From positions 62,001 through 126,000 of the forward strand of contig NZ_JARKMZ010000039.1 of assembly GCF_029360775.1 (NCBI RefSeq): a stretch of 64,000 bases of DNA, read 5' to 3'. Position numbers and translations under genes: made by a program. This DNA comes from Daejeonella sp. H1SJ63 (GTDB lineage: Bacteria > Bacteroidota > Bacteroidia > Sphingobacteriales > Sphingobacteriaceae). Shown here one piece after another: positions 35,974-45,323 of the stretch (position 1 is the first letter of the stretch; each line of letters starts with the position of its first letter). The notes under the pieces are model-generated. The model ran no database searches, was not told the origin of the DNA, and saw only the letters and a program-made list of their open reading frames with translations.

Positions 35974-35987
35974 CGTGTACGTAACCG
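35974..35987. promoter_or_regulatory. LacI-type operator, copy 2 (CGTGTACGTAACCG)
   Basis: The palindrome matches the reverse complement of copy 5 exactly. TATTCTTTCG at 35966-35975 resembles the -7 element and ends in the first two operator bases. It is 45 bases upstream of the amidohydrolase pair at 36033. Confidence 0.75.
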
Positions 35988-36032
35988 TAAAATATTAACT
36001 TGCTTACATAAAGATATTTTGATCAGATTTCT

Positions 36033-36977
36033 ATGAGCAGTTTTATTAATCGCAGAAAATTCCTTGCCGGTACAGCTTTTTCAGCTGCCGGACTGTTACT
36101 TTCTGACCAAGTTGGGGCAATGCCTGCACCTGATTTGCAGTCAGAATTTGATATACCTTCAGCAGGTTATGACCTGATGAAGGAAGTAAAGAAATACCGA
36201 AAGCTCGACTCGCATGTTCATGCTCATTTATTTGATGGCGGACCGGATGGAAATATTGCCTTTGCAGATCGTTTGGGAATAGATAAAATGTATATCTCCC
36301 GTCCGGTTTATGATGGAGAGGGGATGCCTAAAGATTTCAGGTCTTATAATGATCTGATGTATGATTGCATGAAGCAATATCCCGACAGGCTTATTGGTCA
36401 GCTTACGGTTAACGTTATTCATCAGAAAGAATCTCTGGAGGAAATTAAACGTTGTATTGATCTGGGGATGGTTGGTTTGAAAGTTTATACTCAGGTTAAA
36501 ATTAACGATCCCTTGTTTTATCCCATTATTGAAAAGATGACCGACCTTAAAATGATTATTCATATGCATGCAAACTGCCAGCTGGGTGTGGGTGGTTACC
36601 GTAAGAAATATGATACGGGTATCAGGCCTCAGACTTCCATTCCTGAGGATTTTGTTGAGATTGCCCGGCGCTATCCTGAAGCTATGTTTCAGTATGCACA
36701 TATAGGTATGGGGAGCGACTGGGAATATGCCTGTAAGATGTTTGCTCCTTATTCCAATATTTATGTTGATTCATCGGGCAGCAATAATGCTGAACATATG
36801 ATTGACTTTGCTGTTAGTCAATTAGGGGAGGACCGGATCTTTTTCGGAACGGATAATTGCTATTATCAGAGTGTCGGAAAAATTCTGGCATCTAAACTTA
36901 CAGAAACCCAGAAAAGAAAGATCTTTTTTGATAATTATAATAATATTTTAAGAAAATCAGGAAGACATGTTGATTGA
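36033..36977 (+). CDS. Amidohydrolase family protein, Tat-exported, metal site present
   Basis: The 314-residue protein begins with a twin-arginine signal (INRRKFLAGTAFSAAGLLL). The TIM-barrel amidohydrolase ligands are visible: DSHVHAHLF (HxH), IIHMHANCQ, QYAHIGMG and FFGTDN. This is the PF04909-type family, which hydrolyses or decarboxylates small ring or acid substrates with zinc or manganese. It overlaps the following amidohydrolase by 11 bases, implying coupled translation. Operator copy 2 sits upstream. The exported location and linkage to oxidoreductases suggest periplasmic sugar lactone or acid processing, without proof. Confidence 0.8.
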   Translation: MSSFINRRKFLAGTAFSAAGLLLSDQVGAMPAPDLQSEFDIPSAGYDLMKEVKKYRKLDSHVHAHLFDGGPDGNIAFADRLGIDKMYISRPVYDGEGMPKDFRSYNDLMYDCMKQYPDRLIGQLTVNVIHQKESLEEIKRCIDLGMVGLKVYTQVKINDPLFYPIIEKMTDLKMIIHMHANCQLGVGGYRKKYDTGIRPQTSIPEDFVEIARRYPEAMFQYAHIGMGSDWEYACKMFAPYSNIYVDSSGSNNAEHMIDFAVSQLGEDRIFFGTDNCYYQSVGKILASKLTETQKRKIFFDNYNNILRKSGRHVD

Positions 36978-37773
36978 TATTAATGCCTATGTCGGGCAAT
37001 GGCCATTCCAGCAGTTACAATATAATACCTGTGATGCTCTGCTCCGAAGAATGAAAGACTTTGGTGTGGATGTTTCTGTGATCAGTAACCTGAATGGTAT
37101 TTTTTATAAAAATACCCAATCAGCCAATGAGGAACTTATAGCTGAAATTAGTTCAAAACGTTATTTTTCTGATCGTTTTATCCCTTTTGCAGTAATTAAT
37201 CCAATATATGCAGGCTGGAAAGCGGATCTTGATGTTTGCATCAATAAACTTGGTTTTAAAGGCGTCAGACTATACCCCAACTACCACGATTACGATATTC
37301 TTGATCCTGCGTGTATTGAATTGGTTAAAAGAGTCAGAGATTGTGGTCTACCTGTTTCATTTAATTACAGAATGGTTGATGGCAGACAGCGGTCATGGAT
37401 GGATATTGCCTATGTTAAAAATAATGTGATCAGGGAATGGAATTTTAAAAATATTCTGCCCATTATTAAAGAAGTACCTGATGCGAAATATATGATTCTC
37501 AATTATGCCAACGAGGTTAAGCTTAGCTCAGAAGAAACTGATCTGATAAAAAGGGCCGATCTTTTGATTGATACTTCAGGAAGAATGATTGTGAATATGC
37601 CTGTTTTTCTGAAACGTTTCGGAGCTGATAAGTTTGCTTTTGGCACACACGCTCCGATACTGGATTATCTAACCGGTTTACTTCGTATCGAGTCGCTCTA
37701 TGACAATGAAGCTGATCAAACGACCAGAGAATTACTGAGATCGGGTAATGCAAGAAAGATGCTTCGTTTATAA
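36967..37773 (+). CDS. Amidohydrolase-like protein lacking the HxH metal motif
   Basis: The 268-residue protein has the same barrel family as its neighbour but starts MLIDINAYVGQWPF, where the family normally shows D-x-H-x-H. The later aspartate strand is also altered (FGTHAP rather than FGSD). Other barrel strands persist (KGVRLYPNYHDYD, IKEVPDAKYMILNYAN), so the fold should be intact without a canonical metal site. No signal peptide was seen. It may act as a cytosolic metal-independent enzyme or a structural partner of the catalytic neighbour, with which it overlaps by 11 bases. The product is real by position and length. Confidence 0.7.
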   Translation: MLIDINAYVGQWPFQQLQYNTCDALLRRMKDFGVDVSVISNLNGIFYKNTQSANEELIAEISSKRYFSDRFIPFAVINPIYAGWKADLDVCINKLGFKGVRLYPNYHDYDILDPACIELVKRVRDCGLPVSFNYRMVDGRQRSWMDIAYVKNNVIREWNFKNILPIIKEVPDAKYMILNYANEVKLSSEETDLIKRADLLIDTSGRMIVNMPVFLKRFGADKFAFGTHAPILDYLTGLLRIESLYDNEADQTTRELLRSGNARKMLRL

Positions 37774-37801
37774 ACTATATTCAAAGTTTAAAGGTTTGAT
37801 T

Positions 37802-38800
37802 ATGAAAAAGTACCTTGCTCTGGCCTTAATGGCTGCGTTTTCCGTACTCAGCGGAAATGCACAGCAGAATATAAGCTGGATGATGGAAGCTCCTGCAGCT
37901 GCATGGCAACCTCGCGATTCACAGGCTGAATTAGTTTATAAGAACCGATTATGGATCTTTGGCGGATGGTTTAATTCGAATGAAGCACCACCCCGTGATG
38001 TATGGAGCTCTGATGATGGTAAAAACTGGGAGCTTATCAATCCTTCAGCACCATGGATCCACAGTGATCTTTCGATGTCTGTTGTTTTCAGAAACAGAAT
38101 GTGGATGATGGGTGGTTGGTATAATGGCCGATTGAAGGGACATTCGGCCAGTAATAGAGTATGGTCATCAAAAGATGGCATAAATTGGGAATCTGAAACA
38201 GAAAATGCAGCATGGACCCCTCGCATTGCCAGTGCCGTTGTGGAATTTAAAGGTAAAATATGGCTGCTGGGAGGAACGGAGAATTATTATTTCGGAGATA
38301 AAAACAGTCTTAAAAATGATGTCTGGTATTCTTCAAATGGAAAAGACTGGCAATTGGCAACAGCTGATGCCGGATGGCAGCCTCGTGCTTATCATCAGGC
38401 AGCTGTATTAAATGGCAGGATGTATGTTTTTGGTGGTGGAAATTATGTCCCCGGGTATTTGGCGCTAAATGATGTCTGGAGTTCTGAGGATGGTGTTCAC
38501 TGGCTTAAAGAAACATCAAATGCTCCATGGCATCAGCGTCTGTGGTTTAATTCTGTTGTTTATCGCGATCGTATATGGGTTATGGGAGGATGGTCTAACA
38601 ATCCCTATAAAAATCATGACGATGTATGGAGTTCTAAAGACGGTAAGAATTGGGAAAAATTCCAGTCAAAAACTGTTTGGAAAGGTCGCCATGAAGCCTC
38701 TGCTTTTGTTTTTAAAGATAAGATATGGATTGCAGGAGGGATGACCCCGCCATTGGTGAATGATGTATGGTCTTTAAAGCTTCCAAAAGACTGGAGATAA
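37802..38800 (+). CDS. Kelch-repeat beta-propeller protein, secreted
   Basis: The 332-residue protein has a Sec signal peptide (MKKYLALALMAAFSVLSGNA), then six Kelch-like blades of about 50 residues. Each carries a pattern of the form VWSSxDGxNW with an upstream WIFGGW-type strand (VFRNRMWMMGGW, KIWLLGG, MYVFGGG, RIWVMGGW, KIWIAGG). The ATG at 37802 fits the signal peptide, and the longer in-frame start inside the previous gene is rejected. Kelch propellers in such clusters are often sugar-binding or epimerising (NanM-like), but no catalytic motif is certain. It ends 2 bases before a strong bidirectional terminator. Confidence 0.8.
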   Translation: MKKYLALALMAAFSVLSGNAQQNISWMMEAPAAAWQPRDSQAELVYKNRLWIFGGWFNSNEAPPRDVWSSDDGKNWELINPSAPWIHSDLSMSVVFRNRMWMMGGWYNGRLKGHSASNRVWSSKDGINWESETENAAWTPRIASAVVEFKGKIWLLGGTENYYFGDKNSLKNDVWYSSNGKDWQLATADAGWQPRAYHQAAVLNGRMYVFGGGNYVPGYLALNDVWSSEDGVHWLKETSNAPWHQRLWFNSVVYRDRIWVMGGWSNNPYKNHDDVWSSKDGKNWEKFQSKTVWKGRHEASAFVFKDKIWIAGGMTPPLVNDVWSLKLPKDWR

Positions 38801-38802
38801 CA

Positions 38803-38840
38803 AAAAACAAATCTCCGGATATGTTCGGAGATTTGTTTTT
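38803..38840. terminator. Bidirectional terminator between convergent genes
   Basis: AAAAACAAATCTCCG at 38803-38817 and CGGAGATTTGTTTTT at 38826-38840 form a perfect 15-bp stem with an 8-base loop. A's precede and T's end the stem, so both the kelch gene and the oppositely oriented isochorismatase gene can terminate here. Confidence 0.9.
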
Positions 38841-38841
38841 A

Positions 38842-39756
38842 TCAGACTTTACCGGAAAAACCGCTCACAATTTCATCAGATGTAACGGTGTATTGTCCGA
38901 ACATTTCAAAAAACAATAAAGCACCATTGGTTTGCCGCAGTTCAGCCTGAGTTTGCTTGTTTTCCATACCCGTAGTACAATCGCGTATTACGCTTACCTG
39001 ATAGCCCCTGTAATTCATTTGTAAGGCACCATAATCTCTGGTAATCATGCAGGCATTGGTATTAAAACCGGCCATAAATAAGAAGAGAATACCTTTTTGT
39101 TTACAATAACGATGCATTTCCTCTCCAGTGGCTATTACAGCTTCTCCTTCTTTGGGCATAGCAGCGGGATGGATGAGATGGGGGTTTACCATTTGTTGAA
39201 TTTCTATCTCCCTTGGCTCAAAAGGTCTTCTGTAGTTTTTATAAGGGCCGCTTAATCCTCTGAACTCTTTTGGTGGCCACACATCCTGACGGGGGTATAA
39301 TTCCTCCTCAGAGATAAGTTTTATCCAGTTTGGATGCTTAACAGCTACCTGAGGAGAGGGAGCGTGGATAATAGCCATACCTGATTCCCTGCATTTTTTC
39401 AGGAGAGGGGCATATTTCTCATTGATAATCTTCTCAGCTCTGTCATTAGGTTCTTTCAGGTAATGTCTGCTCCATACATCAAGCAGCACCAGTGCACACT
39501 GAGAAACCGGAATATTCCAGTCGAGCTGATTATATCCGGTATTTTTCTCCAGCCATTCATCACCTGCATTCACATGCCACCTGTGATAACGCGGTTTTAG
39601 ATGAAGTGTTTCAGCACTTACTGAATGCGCTGAGGTGTCAAAAGTCTGATCAGCAAAAGCAGGAACTGAAGCAGCAGATATCCCCAATGCTGTCCCTAAG
39701 CTTCCCAAACTAGTTTTTTTTAGAAATTCACGTCTTGAATTGCTTTTATTTTTCAT
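38842..39756 (-). CDS. Isochorismatase-family cysteine hydrolase, Tat-exported
   Basis: The 304-residue protein begins with a Tat signal (NSRREFLKKTSLGSLGTALG). The hydrolase fold shows ALVLLDVWSRHY (catalytic Asp), a basic region, and GFNTNACMITRDYG with the nucleophilic cysteine. Relatives hydrolyse amides, nicotinamide-type rings or ureas. It starts 17 bases downstream of the stop of the larger gene at 39773-41335, so both are probably one minus-strand operon driven from the operator at 41371. The substrate is unknown, but its coupling to sugar enzymes suggests an N-acyl or carbamoyl group is removed. Confidence 0.8.
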   Translation of the reverse strand: MKNKSNSRREFLKKTSLGSLGTALGISAASVPAFADQTFDTSAHSVSAETLHLKPRYHRWHVNAGDEWLEKNTGYNQLDWNIPVSQCALVLLDVWSRHYLKEPNDRAEKIINEKYAPLLKKCRESGMAIIHAPSPQVAVKHPNWIKLISEEELYPRQDVWPPKEFRGLSGPYKNYRRPFEPREIEIQQMVNPHLIHPAAMPKEGEAVIATGEEMHRYCKQKGILFLFMAGFNTNACMITRDYGALQMNYRGYQVSVIRDCTTGMENKQTQAELRQTNGALLFFEMFGQYTVTSDEIVSGFSGKV

Positions 39757-39772
39757 ATCAATGATCTCTATA

Positions 39773-41335
39773 TTATTGCTTTTTTTCTTTCAGTTTTTTC
39801 TCCCATCTCAGTAATTCTGCCGTAAATGCAAGATTCTCTTCTCCGCGATTCAAATAGGTTTGTCTGATAGTATGATAAACTTCGGGATTAGTATCAGCAA
39901 GCATAAGCCATCCGTGCAATATTGGAAAGTAAGCAGCATGATCTCCACCTTTTCCATCTACAGCCCTTCTGATACCGCTGCGGTCAGGCAGAACAACATG
40001 CTTTAAGAGAGTATTTGAAAATCTTAAAAGATCTTCCCTGTTGAATACAATTCCTGCACGATAGGCAGAAACAACCATGGCAATGTCTAAAACACCATGT
40101 GAGCTGTCTTCAACATTGGGTGAACCTTTATAGATCATTACATTTGAAGAAAGCTTGTCTTCCGGCTTCCAGCCAATAGTGGTCATTGGCTCATACCAGT
40201 ATGTCCATACATAGGCCTCATTCTCCTGATTATATTGTAAACGGTTTTTCAGTAGTCCCGACATTTTTTCCGAACGTTCCAGATAATCTTTTTTACCGGT
40301 TAATCTGTAAAGAGCCAGTTGGGTACTGGTATGCATACCCAGAAAATTGATTGGCTGGCCAACATTGTCGGCAGGGAAAGATTCTCCGCGCTCACAGGTA
40401 AGGTAATATCCTTCACCATTATTTGGGCCGTTACGCCATAAACGGGCATTTGCGTCTTTATAAGATTCTTCAGCAGCTTTTATAAAACGGTTAGCAGCAG
40501 GACGAAGCTCCTTTAATTCAGATTTTTCTTTGGCATATTCAGCTAGCCGGAGTAATGGATTGTAAATAATGCCAAGATACCCTGTATAGGCTAAGGGAAT
40601 AGAGTTTAAAGTAATATTTTGAGCAATCGGTGCCGATTTACCGGTAACTTTTACTCTGATCAGATTTGATTTTTCATTCGAAAAATTTCCCGGGCGTGTA
40701 ACATAGGGTGATAATGGATCATTTACGATTTTTTCAATAAACCGATCATCAGCTGGGTCAGTACTCAGATCTTTGAAAATCTCACTTCGCCTGAAAAAAG
40801 TATTGCTGGTTTTCAGATCGAAACGATTGCTCCCTGATGCTGGAATAATCTCTACCAATGTCAGGTTATTATTCGAAGAAGGAGTGGAGCGTATAGTGAT
40901 TGCCACTTTGCCCGAGACATCCTGCAATTCTCCTTTTGCTACCACATATTTCAGCCCCATACTCCATGCCGGTCTGCTTTTTCCTGATCCGTCACTAACA
41001 CCTCTTCTGTCGTCACGATGTGTTAAGAGTCTGTCTCCGCGTCTGGCAACTTCCAATAAATATTTTATATCATCAGTAGCTTCATACATATCTACTAATG
41101 TTTCGAGAGTGGCGGCTTCACCCCATGCCAGCGAACTTCCATCAGGTTTTTCAATCCAGGGATCAGTTTGAGGAAGTTTTGATATCAGAAAATCGGCACG
41201 TGATCTTGAAATATCAATAGGGTCTGCTTTTGATTGTTCTTTATTGTTTGCCGGGCCTGTAATTGTACCGGTATCATAAGTGCCGGGTGCCAAAGGTATC
41301 AGCAGAAATAATGGCAGATATTGATAGGTTTTCAT
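39773..41335 (-). CDS. Secreted toroid-like polysaccharide-processing protein, family uncertain
   Basis: The 520-residue protein starts with a Sec signal (MKTYQYLPLFLLIPLAPG). It has helical pairs typical of alpha/alpha-toroid glycan enzymes: SLAWGEAATLETLVDMYEAT, YLLEVARRGDRLLTHRD, a central beta-rich insert, then FLGMHTSTQLALYRLTGKKDYLERS and VYTIR-type terminal helices. I cannot assign it to a named glycoside hydrolase, epimerase or lyase. Operator copy 3 lies 36-49 bases upstream, and the downstream isochorismatase-like gene follows closely. A role on an extracellular glycan or its fragments is likely from the signal and the operon. An inactive carbohydrate-binding protein is an alternative. 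Confidence 0.55.
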   Translation of the reverse strand: MKTYQYLPLFLLIPLAPGTYDTGTITGPANNKEQSKADPIDISRSRADFLISKLPQTDPWIEKPDGSSLAWGEAATLETLVDMYEATDDIKYLLEVARRGDRLLTHRDDRRGVSDGSGKSRPAWSMGLKYVVAKGELQDVSGKVAITIRSTPSSNNNLTLVEIIPASGSNRFDLKTSNTFFRRSEIFKDLSTDPADDRFIEKIVNDPLSPYVTRPGNFSNEKSNLIRVKVTGKSAPIAQNITLNSIPLAYTGYLGIIYNPLLRLAEYAKEKSELKELRPAANRFIKAAEESYKDANARLWRNGPNNGEGYYLTCERGESFPADNVGQPINFLGMHTSTQLALYRLTGKKDYLERSEKMSGLLKNRLQYNQENEAYVWTYWYEPMTTIGWKPEDKLSSNVMIYKGSPNVEDSSHGVLDIAMVVSAYRAGIVFNREDLLRFSNTLLKHVVLPDRSGIRRAVDGKGGDHAAYFPILHGWLMLADTNPEVYHTIRQTYLNRGEENLAFTAELLRWEKKLKEKKQ

Positions 41336-41370
41336 AGTATAAATGAGTTTAATTAAAATTAATATAATTA

Positions 41371-41384
41371 CGGGTACGTAAACG
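41371..41384. promoter_or_regulatory. LacI-type operator, copy 3 (CGGGTACGTAAACG)
   Basis: On the minus strand a -7-like TAAATTCG (complement of 41383-41390) ends in the first two operator bases, directing transcription of the gene at 41335. The site also lies between that gene and the divergent LacI-type gene, so autoregulation is possible. Confidence 0.8.
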
Positions 41385-41565
41385 AATTTAATTGAATATA
41401 TTTAAATAACATTTATTTGATTAAATAATGCCATTAATACACCCGGTTTATCAATTCTGACCAAATCATATAAATTATTTGGCCAATACTTTGATTATGA
41501 AAAGCGGGAGATATGAGCTATAATTGTGTATAAGATACACACCATCAATATCAGAAGTTTTAAGA

Positions 41566-42627
41566 ATGAAAAAACAAATTACTGAGCTTACGGGAGTAAA
41601 GGAAATTGCCAGAAGAGCCAATGTTTCTATTGCAACCGTCGACAGAGTACTTCATAACAGAAAGGGTGTATCTGAACAAACTAAGGAAAAGATCAGCAAG
41701 ATCATAGAAGAGCTTAATTATAAACCTAATCTGCTGGCTCAGCGTTTAGCTTCAAGGAAAACATTGCGTATTGCAACACTTATTCCGGAAAGTTCAAATG
41801 AAACCAGTTTCTGGGAGGCTCCTTTGCAGGGCATTGAACAGGCTGATGCAGAGATTAAGCAATTGGGTATTATAGTTGATAAATATTTCTACGATCAAAA
41901 TCTTATTGATTCATTTGTCGATCAAACCCGTATTATTCTTGAAAGTAAACCGGATGGAATACTGCTCGCCCCCTCATTCATCGAAGAATCTGTAGTATTT
42001 ACTGAGAAATGCAGGGAACTGAAAATACCCTATGTTTTAATAGATTCTGATTTACCCAATCAGGGAAGTTTAAGTTATATTGGCCCCAATCTCTATCACA
42101 GCGGCTATCTGGGAGCACATTTGGTAAGTTATCTTACCGGGCCTGAAGATAAAACCCTGATTGTAAATATTTCGCGTGAAATTGATAATCATCACCACCT
42201 TTTAAAGAAAGAGGAAGGGTTCAGAGCCTATTTTAAAGATCATCACAAACCTGATAATATCATCAAAATAGATATCAGAGAAACCGATCTTAAATCAATA
42301 GAACATCAATTGTCTAAAGTTTTTGAAGAGAATAATGATATAAAAGTTGTATTTGTCACCAATTCCAGAGTCTCCACTGTTGCTCATTTTATAGAATCTC
42401 TGGGAAAAGATCTGATTCTGATCGGATATGACTTTCTGAAAGAGAATATCGGGTACATGGATAAAGGAGTAATTGATTTTCTGGTTTGCCAGAAACCTAA
42501 ACAACAGGCTTACAGAGGACTCATGTCTTTATATCAGCATCTGGCCTTTTCATCTCCTGTAGAGAAGATCTATTTCATGCCTATTGATATTTTAACGAAA
42601 GAGAATTCTTCTTTCTACAGGAATTAA
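41566..42627 (+). CDS. LacI-family transcriptional regulator
   Basis: The 353-residue protein has a LacI helix-turn-helix at residues 5-60: VKEIARRANVSIATVDRVLHNRKGV, seen here as the two helices, with a hinge near PNLLAQRLASRKT. A periplasmic-binding-protein-type sensor fills the rest (IATLIPESSNETSFWEAP, then DGILLAPSF and DLILIGYDF). The ATG at 41566 is preferred; a TTG 42 bases upstream would add residues before the HTH. Five matching palindromes in the window make it the leading candidate for the local regulator. The effector is probably a sugar or sugar derivative. It stands alone, with operator copy 3 in its upstream gap. Confidence 0.9.
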   Translation: MKKQITELTGVKEIARRANVSIATVDRVLHNRKGVSEQTKEKISKIIEELNYKPNLLAQRLASRKTLRIATLIPESSNETSFWEAPLQGIEQADAEIKQLGIIVDKYFYDQNLIDSFVDQTRIILESKPDGILLAPSFIEESVVFTEKCRELKIPYVLIDSDLPNQGSLSYIGPNLYHSGYLGAHLVSYLTGPEDKTLIVNISREIDNHHHLLKKEEGFRAYFKDHHKPDNIIKIDIRETDLKSIEHQLSKVFEENNDIKVVFVTNSRVSTVAHFIESLGKDLILIGYDFLKENIGYMDKGVIDFLVCQKPKQQAYRGLMSLYQHLAFSSPVEKIYFMPIDILTKENSSFYRN

Positions 42628-42755
42628 AATATTCAGGGTTTTGCTTGCCTTTCTTTAAAGATTCTGTTTAAAGTTTGCATGTCGTTCTGATGGAATAGAC
42701 TTGTTACAATAATTCCCCGGGTTAAGTTCATACTTAAATAATTGATTACTATATT

Positions 42756-42769
42756 CGGGTACGTTAACG
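42756..42769. promoter_or_regulatory. LacI-type operator, copy 4 (CGGGTACGTTAACG)
   Basis: TATATTCG at 42750-42757 matches the -7 element with one change and overlaps the first two operator bases. This places transcription start inside the operator and a leader of about 33 bases before the ATG at 42796. Confidence 0.8.
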
Positions 42770-42795
42770 TATATAAAAAGCTACATATAATAATC

Positions 42796-43833
42796 ATGAA
42801 AAACTCCCTTAACCGTCGCAGGTTTATAAAAGCGGCAGGTATTGCCGGAATCGGATTTAGTCTGTCTGATTTAATTAATCCATTGAGTGCAAATGCAATG
42901 AGTACGAAATTTAATAGTAAACGTATTGGAATTATTGGTCTGGATACTTCACATAGTGTTGCATTTACGAAAAGTCTTAATAATCCATCTGCAGCTGCTC
43001 ATTTTGCAGGATATAAAGTGGTAGCTGCATACCCTAAAGGCAGTAATGATATTCCAAGCAGTGTGGAAAGGATTCCCGGATATATAGAAGATGTTAAAAA
43101 ACTGGGAGTGGAGATTGTTGATTCTGTAAAGGAATTGCTAAACAGGGTTGATTTCGTATTGCTTGAAACCAATGACGGGCGTCTGCATCTTGAACAGGCA
43201 TTAGAGGTAATTAAAGCCGGAAAGCCATTCTTTATTGATAAACCTATTGCCGCATCCCTTGCAGATGCAATTGCTATTTTTAAGGCTGCCGAAAAGAAAA
43301 ATGTACCCGTTTTCTCATCGTCATCATTAAGATATACTGTTGGTGCTCAGGAAATTGCAAATGGAAAAGTCGGACGTGTTTTGGGTGCTGATACCTTTAG
43401 TCCTATTAAAATTGAAAAAACTCATCCGGATCTGTTCTGGTATGGAATTCATGGGGTAGAGACCTTATTTACAGTTTTGGGTACAGGTTGTAAGACGGTA
43501 AGCCGTATCAGGACTGAGATCAGTGATGTTTCTACCGGAATTTGGGAAGATGGTAAAATTGGTACTTTCAGAGGTCATTATAATGGAAGACAGGATTATG
43601 GAGGTACAGCATTTGGTGAGAAGGGAGCTGCAGTAATTGGTGCATATGGTGGATATGATCCGCTTTTAGTAAAAATTATAGAATTTTTTGAAAGCGGAAA
43701 AGTGCCGGTTAGTAAGGAAGAGACGCTGGAAATCTGTGCATTCATGGAAGCGGCTGATGAAAGTATAAAAAATGGCGGAAAGCCGGTCAGTATTGCCTCG
43801 ATATTTCAGCGCGCATCAGCCAAATTAAAATAA
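42796..43833 (+). CDS. Gfo/Idh/MocA-family oxidoreductase, Tat-exported
   Basis: The 345-residue protein begins MKNSLNRRRFIKAAG, a Tat signal. The Rossmann segment RIGIIGLDTSHSVAFTKSL has the expected GxxxxSH variant seen in exported relatives, and the DKPIA motif follows near residue 150 (FFIDKPIAASL). The C-terminal beta-sheet domain contains FWYGIHGVETLF, a likely substrate-binding His. Tat export fits a cofactor-loaded enzyme folded in the cytoplasm. The ATG at 42796 follows the operator and promoter, whereas an in-frame upstream start would lie in front of them. It is followed after 69 bases by a ceramidase-like gene. Confidence 0.85.
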   Translation: MKNSLNRRRFIKAAGIAGIGFSLSDLINPLSANAMSTKFNSKRIGIIGLDTSHSVAFTKSLNNPSAAAHFAGYKVVAAYPKGSNDIPSSVERIPGYIEDVKKLGVEIVDSVKELLNRVDFVLLETNDGRLHLEQALEVIKAGKPFFIDKPIAASLADAIAIFKAAEKKNVPVFSSSSLRYTVGAQEIANGKVGRVLGADTFSPIKIEKTHPDLFWYGIHGVETLFTVLGTGCKTVSRIRTEISDVSTGIWEDGKIGTFRGHYNGRQDYGGTAFGEKGAAVIGAYGGYDPLLVKIIEFFESGKVPVSKEETLEICAFMEAADESIKNGGKPVSIASIFQRASAKLK

Positions 43834-43902
43834 GGCTTTAACTTGTTTTGAACAGTATGAATATATTAGAAACAGATATTCATTTGCATTAATCAATTTC
43901 AT

Positions 43903-45282
43903 ATGAAAAAAAGTATTTCAAAAAGTATAAAACTGCTGTTATTTACCGGTGTTTTTGTTTGTATTTCTATCGGAAGTTCTGCGCAGAACGCTGCAAATAT
44001 ACTTAAGCTTGCCACATTCGATCTGGATGCAACACCTCCGGTTGGAAGTACACTGACTTATGATCCTATGATTAATGACTGGGATTTAGGTCTGAGGGCA
44101 AAAGGTATAGTTATTCTGGGAGCGGGTCAGCCAATAGTGATTTGTTCAGTAGACTGGATCGGAATTGCAAACGATAGTCAGGATGAATTCAAAAAGGTAA
44201 TGGCTGCCGCCGCCGGTACTATTCCATCCAGAGTTGTGGTTCATGCTATACATCAGCACGACGCACCTGCATCTGATTTTGGTGCTGAAAAGCTATTAAT
44301 ATCCAAAGGTTTAAGCCCGATGGCTTTTGAGGGCACCTATGCAAGAGATCTGATAAAAAGGCTGGGCACGGCTATCTCCCTGGCCATTCCTAAAGCTGTT
44401 CCGTTCACACATATTGGCACCGGTAAAGCAGAGGTTTATGAAGTGGCTTCAAATCGCAGGGTTCTTGGGCCTGATGGTAAAGTTAAGTATACCCGAAGTT
44501 CTGCTACCAAAGATTCCTTGATAAGGGCTGAACCATTAGGCTTAATTGACCCAATGGTGTCTCTAATCAGCTTCTGGAATAATAAGAAGCCGGTAGCTGT
44601 GCTCAGTTATTACGCTTCGCATCCTCAGAGTTATTACAGAACAGGGGTGCCTAATCCTGATTTTCCGGGTATTGCACGTTTTATGCGCCAACTGGCTGTT
44701 CCGGATGCCTTACATATTCATTTCAACGGGGCAGGAGGTAATATTACAGCCGGGAAATACAACGATGGTGCAAAAGAGAACAGAATGATACTTGCCACGA
44801 GGCTCGCTGATGGGATGAAGCGTGCCTGGGAAAATACGAAACTTGAACCTGTAAATGCCTCCTCAGTACAATGGAACGTTGAGCCAATGGTTTTTAAACC
44901 AGCAGCGGGAATTGAAAATCTGGAAGCCAGAATGAAAAATGACAACCAGGTTTTTATTTCCAATAATCTATCAAAACTTGTTTGGTTAAAGAGGTTACAG
45001 GCCGGAAAAACAATTGATATGTCTTGTTTAAATATCGGGAATGCCAGAATTGTTCATTTACCCGGGGAGCCATTTGTTGAATATCAGCTGGCAGCAAAAG
45101 CTCAGCGCCCTGATCTTTTTGTAGCTGTTGCCGGTTATGGTGATTATGCTGTTGGGTATATCGGCACTGCAATAGGATACACTCAGGGTGGTTACGAAAC
45201 CGGACAGGCATCAGGTGTTACTGCAGATGCTGAAACAACAATGATGAATGCAATCAAAAAACTGCTGATCCTCAATAGGTAA
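43903..45282 (+). CDS. Neutral/alkaline ceramidase-like N-terminal domain protein, secreted
   Basis: The 459-residue protein has a Sec signal (KSIKLLLFTGVFVCISIGS). The body matches the N-terminal domain of neutral/alkaline ceramidase-type proteins: DLDATPPVGS, LRAKGIVILGAGQPIVICSVDW, VHAIHQHDAPASDF (metal-binding His residues) and SYYASHPQSYY. It lacks the C-terminal ceramidase domain (which would need about 650 residues), so it is a short form common in Bacteroidota carbohydrate loci. Metal-dependent hydrolysis or lactonase chemistry is possible. It is in the operon of the exported oxidoreductase, under operator copy 4. Confidence 0.75.
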   Translation: MKKSISKSIKLLLFTGVFVCISIGSSAQNAANILKLATFDLDATPPVGSTLTYDPMINDWDLGLRAKGIVILGAGQPIVICSVDWIGIANDSQDEFKKVMAAAAGTIPSRVVVHAIHQHDAPASDFGAEKLLISKGLSPMAFEGTYARDLIKRLGTAISLAIPKAVPFTHIGTGKAEVYEVASNRRVLGPDGKVKYTRSSATKDSLIRAEPLGLIDPMVSLISFWNNKKPVAVLSYYASHPQSYYRTGVPNPDFPGIARFMRQLAVPDALHIHFNGAGGNITAGKYNDGAKENRMILATRLADGMKRAWENTKLEPVNASSVQWNVEPMVFKPAAGIENLEARMKNDNQVFISNNLSKLVWLKRLQAGKTIDMSCLNIGNARIVHLPGEPFVEYQLAAKAQRPDLFVAVAGYGDYAVGYIGTAIGYTQGGYETGQASGVTADAETTMMNAIKKLLILNR

Positions 45283-45323
45283 GAACTTAGCTTGTTCAGT
45301 TAAGAATGATTTTCAAATAAATT

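Noticed and set aside
41524-41565. Upstream TTG start of the LacI-type gene
   Set aside because: The helix-turn-helix begins a few residues after the ATG at 41566, and family members start there.
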